A stretch of DNA of 27,841 nt, from assembly GCA_023228995.1 (NCBI GenBank), contig JALOAD010000014.1:41047-68887 (forward strand), read 5' to 3'. The stretch's first letter is position 1. Each line of letters starts with the position of its first letter. Below are positions 15,901-24,030 of the stretch, piece by piece. Origin of the DNA: JALOAD01 sp023228995 [NCBI: Candidatus Muiribacterium halophilum]. Lineage in GTDB: Bacteria; Muiribacteriota; Muiribacteriia; Muiribacteriales. The position numbers were made by a program, and so were the translations under genes. Below the pieces are notes generated by a model. The model was not told the origin of the DNA, did not search any database, and saw nothing but the letters and a program-made list of their open reading frames with translations.

Positions 15901-17607
15901 ATATTAAATAATATACAACAAAATAAGAGTAAAAGTAACTCATATATGGACATGGGTGATACTTATTATAGTTATGAAAATGAATTGAAATTCAAAATAC
16001 CTACTGATTCTTATGCTAAAATATTATTATCAGATTATAATATTGTTAGTAATTTATCTTCTATTTTATATGTAGATTATAAAAATGAACTTGCGTTAAA
16101 TATTACATCATTTGATGAAAATAAGGAAATACAGATTATAAATACTTCTGAATATAATAATAAGATATATATTACTTGTTTAGAAAAACATGGATTAGAA
16201 GATGGAGATTCAATTAATTTATATTTAGGTGATGATTTCATTTATAATGGTTATCACAATATAGAAAGAATTAATGATTATGATTTATTAACTGATATAG
16301 ATTATGTACCTACTACCATTGGTTATTTAAGATATGTTAAAAGTGATCCATTCTTAAAATACCAACCAATTGATTTAATTGAATTGGGAATTAATGGGGA
16401 GGGTAAACAAGCAATAGAATTATCAATTGAAAATGTTGAATATAGAAATAATAAATATGGCCTTTATAATATTAATTATGATAAATATAGATTTAGAATG
16501 GTTGATGGATTAAATATTAAAACAATTAATGATAATTTCCCTTGGATATTTGAAGCTGAAATATCAGATGCTATATTAGGTATAAAAGACAATAAATTAA
16601 TATGGTATAAGGGAACTTGGTTAAGTGGTAGATGGTTTGGTGGTATATGGGAATCTGGTACTTGGAAATCTGGGGATTGGTATGGTGGTGTTTGGAATTC
16701 TAATTATATCGATGATAATATATTAAGTGTTGAGGTTGATTACAATACAATAGATAATAAATTATCAATGTGGTATGATGGTAGATGGTTTGGTGGTACT
16801 TGGAACAATGGTACTTGGAACAATGGTAGATTTTATGATGGTACTTGGAATAATGGGGTTTGGTGTGATGGTATTTGGAATAATGGTACTTGGAATAATG
16901 GATTTTTTAGTGGTGGTGTTTGGGTAAATGGTACTTGGAACAATGGTACTTTCAATTGTGATTTAGGTCATGCCTATTGGTTAACAGGTAGATGGTTGGG
17001 TGGTGATTTTGAAAATGGTATGTGGTATGATGGAATATGGGAACAAAGAAATAATGTATCAAGATTTGGAACAAAGGCTTTCAATTCAAGAACAGCAAAT
17101 TGGCAAAATGGGACATGGGTAGATGGTGTATTTTCATCAGGATCTATTGATAGTGTTTCTGATAATCATAAATACTCAATTTGGAAAACTGGTAAATGGG
17201 TTTCTGGTAAGTGGTATGGTGGAATTGCTTATTATATGAATAGTAAAAATATGACATGGCACGGAGGTATATTAGAAGAAATTGAAGTTATTGGTATCAA
17301 TAATAATAAAATATTATTAAATGGTGTATTTAAGTTTAAGATAGGTGATACAATAACATTATTGAAAGATAATGTATCAACAGATTATATAGTATTGCAA
17401 ATAATTGAAAATATTAATACCACAGAATTAATTATTAATTATGATTTTAATATTATTATTAATAATGATACTGGATATAGGTTAGTATCTGTTTTTGATA
17501 ATATATATTGGGAATCTGGTATATGGTCCAATGGTGTATTTAGAAATGGAACTTGGTATGGTGGAATTTGGTATAATGGTATTTTTGAAAAAGGATTTTG
17601 GCAATAA
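12925..17607 (+). CDS. Giant virion protein: BNR-type propeller plus C-terminal W-x-x-G repeats
   Basis: The 1560-aa product is the largest in the window and is probably a tail or baseplate-associated structural or receptor-binding protein. Residues about 300-450 look like a beta-propeller of the YCF48/BNR type, with an Asp-box TTKDGGETW at about 394-402 and repeated [VIL]-x-x-G-[DE]-x-G blades (VCGDDGILLKI, VVGELNTIF, VGGDNGVFISF). Residues 450-1220 are Asn/Tyr/Ile-rich beta structure. From about 1227 the sequence becomes a run of some 35 [W/F]-x-x-G units, often five residues apart, interrupted by beta inserts, and the chain ends in ...GFWQ. The start is 3 bases after the previous stop. Cell-surface binding is inferred from the domain style. 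Confidence 0.7.
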   Translation: MWEYNNDSKKWYSITDSISKVDFDYLKEELSLTRFYSRCLSGSTYTLQQDLSDIYTTSYIPRNWYISLEGSVYTDTSLPLEYANPITNVTLSDYNKFISEYGLTMKNLFTPSRLIKDTNNYKYVDVATTGVINISLIGKDYYIDGVRLLNGHRILVKDQTTNVVLLNTTDPNTYFTSKYEIIENLGGTIEYQYYNNTNGIYVYNDGVLIRDVDLDLYDNTIQYSVNVKLGEVNIGKQFHLSRLLNGYYPTIDKDPIEFKENKNWILRNAIDYNNLYEINYYDIIKNPIETCILDGFTYSIPERIISIGEFGVILNTQEGVSNIINNKYHVNLRSITQTSNYYWVCGDDGILLKIRKYDFNIEKISIDTTYKLKSISFIDNLNGVVVGELNTIFTTKDGGETWHKVQFEAFNLYNYNSVIYDNNTFYVGGDNGVFISFNKISNGWKPYKRRIAKINHEEYLLVDDINNLHKVNDLIYITTDEGNIIIYDINNHYNLPTDFVYMNFNTNYNDIRKIINKGDIFYFIGENIYSFDINNYTNTDITTNVINGQIADLEYSLYVNSLFNYDDTNLLICGNNSLLGINDYITDFITFDSTFEDRLKPKMLILDYDIASKLNFFDDFGNYRLPINVTFSSTDNLSITDIVDQKSWLTYYKDSIKTFEYCSTTPLNPEILFSTTFEKSSINTTENILSNYISNSYDDIKLLMPTTQSRYDSTGLSSITNPNSTYKILLYDYLLIYKVSSNYPVSIGDVMRIESDIIDTNLIVNKIVEFGSIKYLYMYSEFNENINTDLKIGLNITNLNKYLSNTELVNKFNKHYISNGYNLDYDNIFTISSVFNTNTAYYNLQINVITDSNNKLMQYKDSFLNFGYSPTYNIKDYLMNINTNLDKEYLVMPIYRNMTLGALSTTSIYKESNKLLFGTDLKLEYDTIFINTFVDIIINGVTTNKLLVMKKYYDTITDSYIIEFHKKIEGSNIGTIDVVSRRTLQQISDDLSILNNIQQNKSKSNSYMDMGDTYYSYENELKFKIPTDSYAKILLSDYNIVSNLSSILYVDYKNELALNITSFDENKEIQIINTSEYNNKIYITCLEKHGLEDGDSINLYLGDDFIYNGYHNIERINDYDLLTDIDYVPTTIGYLRYVKSDPFLKYQPIDLIELGINGEGKQAIELSIENVEYRNNKYGLYNINYDKYRFRMVDGLNIKTINDNFPWIFEAEISDAILGIKDNKLIWYKGTWLSGRWFGGIWESGTWKSGDWYGGVWNSNYIDDNILSVEVDYNTIDNKLSMWYDGRWFGGTWNNGTWNNGRFYDGTWNNGVWCDGIWNNGTWNNGFFSGGVWVNGTWNNGTFNCDLGHAYWLTGRWLGGDFENGMWYDGIWEQRNNVSRFGTKAFNSRTANWQNGTWVDGVFSSGSIDSVSDNHKYSIWKTGKWVSGKWYGGIAYYMNSKNMTWHGGILEEIEVIGINNNKILLNGVFKFKIGDTITLLKDNVSTDYIVLQIIENINTTELIINYDFNIIINNDTGYRLVSVFDNIYWESGIWSNGVFRNGTWYGGIWYNGIFEKGFWQ
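16603..17604 (+). repeat. W-x-x-G pentapeptide-like coding repeats
   Basis: In-frame units such as GGTACTTGGAACAATGG recur (GTWNNG and variants: GRWFGG, GIWESG, GVWCDG), with two main blocks: about 16603-17267 and 17509-17604. The five-residue period and conserved aromatic/Gly pair suggest a stacked beta structure. Several units are identical at the DNA level (TGGAACAATGGTACT), so recent expansion is likely. Confidence 0.75.
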
Positions 17608-17625
17608 AAAATTAATATATATGTT

Positions 17626-18015
17626 ATGATAAAAAAATATAAAGAATATGTTAGTATATTTGAAAATGATGATATTTCAAATAATACTAAAGAATATCCA
17701 GAATTAACTAAAAACATCAAAGAAATGATCGAACAAACTATTGAAAATTCAGGTGGAGAGTATAGTATGTTTATTGATAGTTATATCAAGTCACCAGAAG
17801 ATGTAAAAATAGAGGGTTTGATAAATGATAGTGATATTTATGATTTCTATATAAAATATAGAAATGAAATAGATGAACTATTAAATGATGTTAGATTTTT
17901 TGATACAATACCAAGTGAATTAAATGTTCTTGGTTTATATGAATATATAATAACAGGTACAAATAGATCTATAACAGAAATTGTACAGATTTTAGTCAAT
18001 GAAAATATAAAATAG
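17626..18015 (+). CDS. Unknown 129-aa acidic protein with candidate capsid-targeting N-terminus
   Basis: The protein begins MIKKYKEYVSIFENDDI, matching the basic/aromatic leader ending in I-F-E. The remainder is helical and acidic (many Asp, Glu, Ile). There is no recognised domain. It is inserted between two large virion genes, with an AT box (ATTAATATATA, 17611-17621) 4 bases before its ATG, so it may have its own transcript. It stops at TAG followed at once by TAA. An internal head protein is the inferred role. Confidence 0.6.
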   Translation: MIKKYKEYVSIFENDDISNNTKEYPELTKNIKEMIEQTIENSGGEYSMFIDSYIKSPEDVKIEGLINDSDIYDFYIKYRNEIDELLNDVRFFDTIPSELNVLGLYEYIITGTNRSITEIVQILVNENIK

Positions 18016-18044
18016 TAATATATAAATAAAAATAAATAAATTAA

Positions 18045-20744
18045 ATGGCATCAACCCCTTTATATAAATTCTTAAAAAATCAAGCTACATCATTTTATTG
18101 TTTACCAAGTAGTGCAGAAGATTTCAATGCTGCTTATCAAAATAGTAACTATAAAATGTATTTTTCTAAATTTGCTTTGGTTAATTTTCCTAAACAAAAT
18201 TTAATTGCAGGGACATCATCAAATCCAATAATTATGGATTTTGATAATTCATTCTATAAGTCAGTTAATGCCACCCCAACAACTAATTTTAGTTCAGCTA
18301 TTATAGAATCTTTACGAAATTATGTAGCAAATCAAGAAGTTATTATAAAAGAAAGTAGATTGTCTAATAATAAATATTTTTATGATACTAATATATTAGA
18401 GACAACTAGTGAAAAAATATTTTTCAAATGGCTTAAAAAATTAAATCTTATTGATTTTGAACCAGCTATACCAGAAGATGAATATTTTAGTAATTTATTA
18501 GAATTTCAACGAGGAAACTTAAATGATCCTACTTATTTCCCTGAATATCTATGGAAAGAAAGAGATGTTATAGATTGGATACCATTATATTTTTATGAAT
18601 CTGGTGTAAGTGGATTTGTTGGTAAAATGGAAATAGAATTTTCTAGCAATACCAATTTCAAAGTAGGTGATAAAATAAATATTTATAATATATCAAATAC
18701 TACTATTATTAACAATGGTGGTTATAATGATCGTTTAATTGGATCAGATACTGAAGAGGGAGTATATGCTGAAGTGTTGTATATTATACCAGCAGATTCA
18801 ACCAAAGGTCAAAGAATAGTAACTGATATAGATACTACAATATCAACACAAACAGATAGCACTGGTTTAATTCAATTAGTGTATAATAGATTTATACAAT
18901 ATATTGGTGAAATTAGTGGTGTTTCAAATGTACAAGAGGCCAATCGTAGTTATACAGAGGTTTATGCTCATATACCAGATCATACTGGAAGAACACCTGA
19001 TATTTTATTTAGAACAAGATATGATATCAATTATAAACCAAATTTAACATTTCCCATATTACCAAGTCAATATCAACCAGAAATATTAGGTGCTGAATTA
19101 TTTAGTTCACCAATAGTGATGAATCCTCAAAATTATCCAGGTTCATATTTTGCTCAATATGATACCCCTGATTTTACTTATGAAACCTCAACTGGTGATT
19201 ATTTAAGAAGAAGTGGTGGTTATTTTGGTATAAGTGGTGATATTAATAATCCAATTGTTAATAGTAATAAATTAGATGGATTAGGTATAGATTTCAATAC
19301 AAATCATTATGTCAAGATGAATGGTTATAATAATACTATAACTAATTTTGATCAGTTCAATGCTCTTGAAGTTAATAATGAAATACCTTCTGATTTTGAA
19401 TTCAATGCTATTTTGTGGTATTATGATGTACAAAAAACAGATAGTGATGGTAATCTACATACAACTACTAATCTTTATGGGATATCATTTTTAGATAATC
19501 CAGATAATAATCCAATTGAATCTGAAAAATATAAAAGATTTCCAACTTATAAAAAATTAGTATCAAATGGAGAACAAGATGGTACATCATATGCATTTAG
19601 TCTAAATCTTAATTTTAATATAATTAATGATAATCCACAACTATCATATAATCCAGAAGCAAATAATTCATTATTTAGTATGAACTTATTTAATGATGCT
19701 ATGAGACGATTAGCTTCTACTAATGATAGTTTTCTACAGATAATATCTGAAAATATTGCAGTTAAAGAGGAACTTAATAATCTAAAGCAATTACTTTATA
19801 CACAAACTGATATAAACACAATAAATTCTAAAATTAGTAGTCTTGAAAAATTATTAAGATTGTATTCTACTAATCAAATTACTGATAGTAATAGTATTAA
19901 AGTATCAATTTTACCAACTAGTCCAAGTTCAATTGCTTTATATAATATAGAACCCTCATATGATAAAATATTTAATATTAAAACATCTAATTTATATAAT
20001 ATAAATACAATAATTCCTACTAATATATCAGTTCCTGAAAATAAAAACTTTTTAATTAATGTTATTAATGATGATGTTACTGAATTAAATACAGATAATC
20101 TAACTTTATTATTAGATAAGGATCTTTATTATAAACAAAGTGTAGATATAATTATAAATGCAACTGAATTATCAACTCAAAATAAGAAATTAGATATTTA
20201 TGTAAATACTATAGTTCCATCTATGAATAATTTAGTAACAACTGAAGCTTTATTAATTGGTGAATTGGATTTACCTATTTATTTCAACACTAAATTAAAT
20301 CAACCTAATAGTGCTTATAATTGGTCAGATTTTAAAATTGATATAGATTTTGATAAAACTATACAATATAATAATGATTTATTAGAAATACCAATGAATA
20401 TGAATCACTTAATAGTAAATAATTCTATTAAAGCTGGAGATGTTCTTAATTTATCTAATTTACACTTAAATACTGGAACATATTCTATAGATTATTCAGG
20501 TCAATATGAAGTCAATAATGTAGGTGTTACTAATAGTATAGTATATATGGATATAAGTTCAAATGATCAATTGACTAATTTTTGTAAATATACACCACTT
20601 ATACATTCAGCTACATCAAGCATTTTAGTAAATACCCCATATTTCAAATTAAATAAGGGTATGAAAATAAGAATTACTAGAATTAATGAATTAGATACTA
20701 TCATATCAGATAAATATCAAATAGAAATCACTGAATTGAAATAA
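18045..20744 (+). CDS. Probable virion structural protein (baseplate or tail), 899 aa
   Basis: The N-terminal segment YKFLKNQATSFYCLPSSAED and the following ALVNFPKQN recall conserved structural proteins I have seen in large phages of Bacteroidota, a recollection I cannot check here. Residues 1-550 are mixed beta with many Asn/Tyr/Thr; residues about 570-612 form a short coiled coil (KEELNNLKQLLYTQTDIN, ISSLEKLLRLYS); the C-terminal third is beta-rich. There is no signal peptide, enzyme motif or membrane segment. It is flanked by other large beta-rich proteins and followed by the 239-aa structural-type gene. It could be a baseplate wedge, a neck protein or a fibre-attachment protein; sequence alone does not decide. 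Confidence 0.6.
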   Translation: MASTPLYKFLKNQATSFYCLPSSAEDFNAAYQNSNYKMYFSKFALVNFPKQNLIAGTSSNPIIMDFDNSFYKSVNATPTTNFSSAIIESLRNYVANQEVIIKESRLSNNKYFYDTNILETTSEKIFFKWLKKLNLIDFEPAIPEDEYFSNLLEFQRGNLNDPTYFPEYLWKERDVIDWIPLYFYESGVSGFVGKMEIEFSSNTNFKVGDKINIYNISNTTIINNGGYNDRLIGSDTEEGVYAEVLYIIPADSTKGQRIVTDIDTTISTQTDSTGLIQLVYNRFIQYIGEISGVSNVQEANRSYTEVYAHIPDHTGRTPDILFRTRYDINYKPNLTFPILPSQYQPEILGAELFSSPIVMNPQNYPGSYFAQYDTPDFTYETSTGDYLRRSGGYFGISGDINNPIVNSNKLDGLGIDFNTNHYVKMNGYNNTITNFDQFNALEVNNEIPSDFEFNAILWYYDVQKTDSDGNLHTTTNLYGISFLDNPDNNPIESEKYKRFPTYKKLVSNGEQDGTSYAFSLNLNFNIINDNPQLSYNPEANNSLFSMNLFNDAMRRLASTNDSFLQIISENIAVKEELNNLKQLLYTQTDINTINSKISSLEKLLRLYSTNQITDSNSIKVSILPTSPSSIALYNIEPSYDKIFNIKTSNLYNINTIIPTNISVPENKNFLINVINDDVTELNTDNLTLLLDKDLYYKQSVDIIINATELSTQNKKLDIYVNTIVPSMNNLVTTEALLIGELDLPIYFNTKLNQPNSAYNWSDFKIDIDFDKTIQYNNDLLEIPMNMNHLIVNNSIKAGDVLNLSNLHLNTGTYSIDYSGQYEVNNVGVTNSIVYMDISSNDQLTNFCKYTPLIHSATSSILVNTPYFKLNKGMKIRITRINELDTIISDKYQIEITELK

Positions 20745-20745
20745 C

Positions 20746-20786
20746 ATGATTTTATATTTTAATATATAATTAAAATATAAAATCAT
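20746..20786. promoter_or_regulatory. Perfect 18-bp AT inverted repeat with 5-nt loop
   Basis: ATGATTTTATATTTTAAT (20746-20763) is followed by ATATA and then its exact reverse complement (20769-20786). The repeat fills almost all of the gap between the stop at 20744 and the ATG at 20791 and contains the TTTTAATATATAA box at 20757-20769. It has only two G-C pairs and no T tail, so it is not a typical terminator; an operator, an RNA stem or a processing site is possible. Confidence 0.6.
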
Positions 20787-20790
20787 ATTT

Positions 20791-21510
20791 ATGAGTTGTT
20801 CAACAAATTTATTTGGAAATAAAAGCCAATATATAAAAACATATAATGGTGATGTAGTATCTATAGAGGGTAGTATAACCACAGAAAAATTATTACTATC
20901 AGATCTTAAAATACCTTATAAACAAATACTAAAAAGCAGAATTATATTAAAAGCTGGTCAAGTGAATTATTTATTAAATCACCTTGGGTTAGGTAATGAA
21001 GCTACTTTTATTTTAATAAAAGCTATTTATAATCAAAAATCTATTATAGAAAGTGATAATTATATATGTTGGAATTATTCTGATAACATATCTAAGATTA
21101 ATTTTATGGATGATGTTATGTTATTAACTGGTAATTCAATACATAGAATTCCACAATTGTACTTAACTAACCCTAATCTTGATTATGATGTAACTTTAGA
21201 TGTTATGGTAGCTGTTATTGATAATGCATATGCTAATAATGTACCATCTAATCAGTCTGTGGCATATTTCAGGGGGTTAGAATATACAGATATTAAAAAT
21301 CATATAATGGGTGAATCAATTGTAATAAATGATAAAAGCACACCAGTTAAACCTTTAATATACTTATTATTAGCTAATATAACTGAAATAAAGATAGATT
21401 TTGATACTTTAACATTGAATGATGTTAATAATGGAACTATTATGCTTAAATTCTTAACTAAAAATGATGCTATACAAGCTTATTCTATAATTGATAATCC
21501 TGATATATAA
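20791..21510 (+). CDS. Probable virion structural protein, 239 aa
   Basis: I recognise no named family. The protein has a beta-rich, Asn/Ile-rich composition like its neighbours (ILKAGQVNYLLNHLGLGN, FILIKAIYNQKSI, YDVTLDVMVAVID, PLIYLLLANITEIKIDF, TIMLKFLTKND), consistent with a tail or baseplate beta-sandwich. There is no catalytic motif, signal peptide or membrane segment. It lies between the 899-aa structural protein and the fibre-adaptor-like gene, in the same orientation, with the inverted repeat at 20746-20786 just upstream. The role is inferred from position. Confidence 0.55.
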   Translation: MSCSTNLFGNKSQYIKTYNGDVVSIEGSITTEKLLLSDLKIPYKQILKSRIILKAGQVNYLLNHLGLGNEATFILIKAIYNQKSIIESDNYICWNYSDNISKINFMDDVMLLTGNSIHRIPQLYLTNPNLDYDVTLDVMVAVIDNAYANNVPSNQSVAYFRGLEYTDIKNHIMGESIVINDKSTPVKPLIYLLLANITEIKIDFDTLTLNDVNNGTIMLKFLTKNDAIQAYSIIDNPDI

Positions 21511-21536
21511 ATTATTATAAAATAAAAATATAAAAT

Positions 21537-22028
21537 ATGAATGAACAAGAATTAAATAATTGGTGGTTAACTTTATCTTTTAGTGAATTATATACTATAC
21601 ATAATACCAATATAAGTAATATTCCACCTTCTTATCAAAGAATAGTATACAATAATTTGTATGAAGAATGGAAATTATTTGATAACACTGATAAAGAAAA
21701 TTGGTATAATCAATTGTATGTAGAAGATAATAGTGGTGGGTCAGATTCACAATCTTATAATGAAATGGGAGCATGGTCAGCTTTAACTAATTATGTTTCA
21801 AATGATTTAGTATATAATGAAAATGGTATATTTAAGTGTATTGCTAATAATATTAATTCAATACCAACTATAAATAATGTAACTAATTGGAAATGTATAT
21901 TCAATAGTATTTCGATTTCAGATACTATTTTTGAAGATTTAACTACTTCTAATAAGACATTAGTTGGAGCTATTAATGAATTAAATGGTACAATAGGAGA
22001 TATAAATACTATATTAGAGAGTATATAA
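21537..22028 (+). CDS. Tail-fibre-associated or adaptor-like protein
   Basis: The 163-aa protein has three parts. Residues 1-65 are Trp/Tyr-rich and helical (NNWWLTLSF, YEEWKLFD, ENWYNQLY). Residues 75-125 resemble a carbohydrate-binding-module-like fold found in phage fibres (YVSNDLVYNENGIFKCIAN followed by W). Residues 136-150 (TSNKTLVGAINELN) match the 'SKTLVGAINEL' segment that often ends one module of phage tail fibres before a coiled coil. It directly precedes the frameshifted fibre gene by 22 bases. It probably links fibre to baseplate or forms part of the fibre; this is inferred from motif and position. Confidence 0.65.
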   Translation: MNEQELNNWWLTLSFSELYTIHNTNISNIPPSYQRIVYNNLYEEWKLFDNTDKENWYNQLYVEDNSGGSDSQSYNEMGAWSALTNYVSNDLVYNENGIFKCIANNINSIPTINNVTNWKCIFNSISISDTIFEDLTTSNKTLVGAINELNGTIGDINTILESI

Positions 22029-22050
22029 ATAGTGAAAATAAATACACAAA

Positions 22051-23768
22051 ATGTCAAATATAGAAGAAAATTTACAGAAATTAATTAACACAAAGAGTAA
22101 TATTAGAAATAGTATTATAAATAAAGGTGTTGAGGTGCCAATATATGAAAAAATGGAAAATTATAATAATTATATTGATAATATATCAAATGAATATAAT
22201 AATGAATCTGAATAGTTGATGTTATTTTTGATAATCCTATAGAATATGAAAATAGTACAAATGTTGATGTTATATTTAGAATTAAGAGCAATGGTGGTGT
22301 TATAGATAATAATAATTTTATTATTGAAATTAAACAATCTAAAACCATTAACTGGACTCAAATTACTGATTTTACAATTACTGATAATACTGATGTTACT
22401 ACACAACATGGTTTTGATAAAATAGTAACTAGTACTTTAACAAATTTAGTATATAAAAATTATTATGATGAAACCTTAGGTGGATTGAAAGAAAATGATA
22501 ATAGATATGAAATAAGATGTTCAATTGATAATATTATATATTCAGAACCAAGAACATATATTACAGGATGGGGTAAATATTTTGATAATATTTTTGAATC
22601 AGCACCTGATATATTAGATACTGATGGGAAAAAAAGTCATATTTTAGTTACTATATCACCTACAATTGATTTGAGTGGTATACAAGGTGATAATTATTAT
22701 GTAACATCTGATGGTTATTCAGGTGTAGCAAAAACACATACTTTTGATACAAATTATGATATATCTATATACACACAAAATGGATATATAAAAAGAAAAG
22801 TTAAATATATTATAGTTTATAAGGTAGATAATAATGAAATATCAAGCATAAATGTTAACAAATATATTTATATGTATATAAATAATGGATTAATTGGAGC
22901 TATGTATAATTCAACTCCATATAGTTATATAGAAAATGTAAGATTCGGAAGTAATGTTATTTTTGTTGATAATAGTTACTTTAGTTTTTCTTCATGTTGT
23001 AATTTAGAGAGTATAATTATACCAAATAATTTAACTCAACTTAATGCATTTAGTGAATGTTATTCTTTAAAAAGTATAATAATCCCTAGTACTATAAATT
23101 TTTTAGATAGTAGTTGTTTTAAATATTGTTATTCAATTGAGAGTGTTAATATACCAAATACAATTACAAATATGGATAGTTATATATTTAATGGTTGTTA
23201 TTCCTTAAAAGGTATTGTCTTACCAAATAATGTAATCAATTTTTATGATACTTTAGTTAGTTGTAGTAATTTAAAAAATGTTGTTATACCAACTACAGCA
23301 GAAACTTTAGATGGTATTTTTAAGTATTGTACTAATTTAGAATCTGTATATATACCAGATAATGTTAAATCTATGGCATCAACATTTTATGGTTGTTATA
23401 AATTAAAAAATGTAAATATACCCAATTATCATTTATTAGAATTGGATTATACTTTTTATAATTGTTATTGCTTAGAAAAAATACACATACCAAATAATGT
23501 TACATATAAATCTCATATGAATGTGTTTTATTCTTGTTATAGTTTATATGATATATCAATTGATAATGGTAGAAGTGAGTCTTTGGTTATTGAGTATCTA
23601 AATCAACACAATCGTAGTTTTATTTTATCATTAGATTCAATAATAAATATTATTTATAATTTAGGTAATGTGAGTGGTAAAACTCTCACTATAGGATTTG
23701 ATTATGTAAATATGTTACCTAATGAAATTAAAGAAATTGCAACTAACAAAGGTTGGATATTAAATTAA
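22051..23768 (+). pseudogene. BspA-like LRR tail-fibre gene broken by a -1 frameshift
   Basis: The ATG frame at 22051 encodes MSNIEENLQKLIN and then INKGVEVP, homologous to the N-terminus of the intact fibre at 24031, but stops at TAG 22213-22215. The -1 frame continues in register with the intact protein from ATA at 22212 (Ile-Val-Asp-Val-Ile-Phe versus Ile-Val-Asp-Val-Val-Phe) to the stop at 23768. The intact gene reads GAAATAGTAGAT where this one reads GAATAGTTGAT, so one missing A explains the break. Restored, the protein would be about 572 aa: attachment segment, beta domain (to about residue 290), LRR_5-like repeats with Cys-Tyr-Ser-Leu cores, and a C-terminal segment ending ATNKGWILN. 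The cause may be mutation or sequencing error; no classic slippery heptamer is present. Confidence 0.75.
22485..23768 (+). CDS. Downstream fragment of the frameshifted fibre (LRR_5 part)
   Basis: This is the longest start-to-stop stretch of the broken fibre, opening at a TTG that is internal to the ancestral gene (GGLKENDNRYEI), so 427 aa is unlikely to be a genuine independent protein. It carries the region matching [12 protein letters not shown] of the intact fibre (GWGKYFDNIFES), then eight or so diverged repeats of about 22 residues (for example CYSLKSIIIPSTINFLDSSC), then the shared C-terminal segment (LTIGFDYVNMLP...NKGWILN). Internal initiation could still make an LRR-only product; nothing in the sequence shows a good ribosome site. 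Confidence 0.5.
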   Translation: MKENDNRYEIRCSIDNIIYSEPRTYITGWGKYFDNIFESAPDILDTDGKKSHILVTISPTIDLSGIQGDNYYVTSDGYSGVAKTHTFDTNYDISIYTQNGYIKRKVKYIIVYKVDNNEISSINVNKYIYMYINNGLIGAMYNSTPYSYIENVRFGSNVIFVDNSYFSFSSCCNLESIIIPNNLTQLNAFSECYSLKSIIIPSTINFLDSSCFKYCYSIESVNIPNTITNMDSYIFNGCYSLKGIVLPNNVINFYDTLVSCSNLKNVVIPTTAETLDGIFKYCTNLESVYIPDNVKSMASTFYGCYKLKNVNIPNYHLLELDYTFYNCYCLEKIHIPNNVTYKSHMNVFYSCYSLYDISIDNGRSESLVIEYLNQHNRSFILSLDSIINIIYNLGNVSGKTLTIGFDYVNMLPNEIKEIATNKGWILN

Positions 23769-23787
23769 AAATAAAATCAATAATAAC

Positions 23788-24024
23788 ATGAAAATAATAG
23801 AAACAGAATTTAATTATAAAATTTTAGTATGTGGTGATAATATATCTTTATATGAAAACAAAGAATATTCAGAAGGTGAAATACCTTATTATTTCAAAAT
23901 AGCATATTTACCCTTAAATTTGGATTTAGAATATTGTAAAAGTAAATATTTAGAAATCCCGGATGAGGAAAAAATATTACCTATTATTGAAGATGAATAT
24001 AATAATAAATATAATAATAAATAA
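23788..24024 (+). CDS. Hypothetical 78-aa acidic protein between two fibre genes
   Basis: The product begins MKIIETEFNYKILVCGDN and contains beta-strand then helical segments, with an acidic C-terminal half (EIPDEEKILPIIEDEYNN). It ends in a short repeat (NKYNNK) from a duplicated ATATAATAATAA-type DNA motif. I recognise no family. Its place between two related fibre genes, 19 bases from the first and 6 from the second, suggests a fibre-assembly helper or a spacer moved together with a fibre cassette; that is inference. Confidence 0.5.
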   Translation: MKIIETEFNYKILVCGDNISLYENKEYSEGEIPYYFKIAYLPLNLDLEYCKSKYLEIPDEEKILPIIEDEYNNKYNNK

Positions 24025-24030
24025 TATAAA

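Noticed and set aside
22213-22215. TAG recoded as an amino acid, as in some Bacteroidota phages
   Set aside because: Reading through TAG here soon meets another stop and does not match the homologue; other genes end with TAG followed directly by TAA, so TAG acts as a stop.
22200-22216. Programmed -1 ribosomal frameshift
   Set aside because: The local sequence (TCTGAATAG) does not offer an X-XXY-YYZ slippery heptamer and no clear downstream pseudoknot was seen, so a deleted base is the simpler reading.
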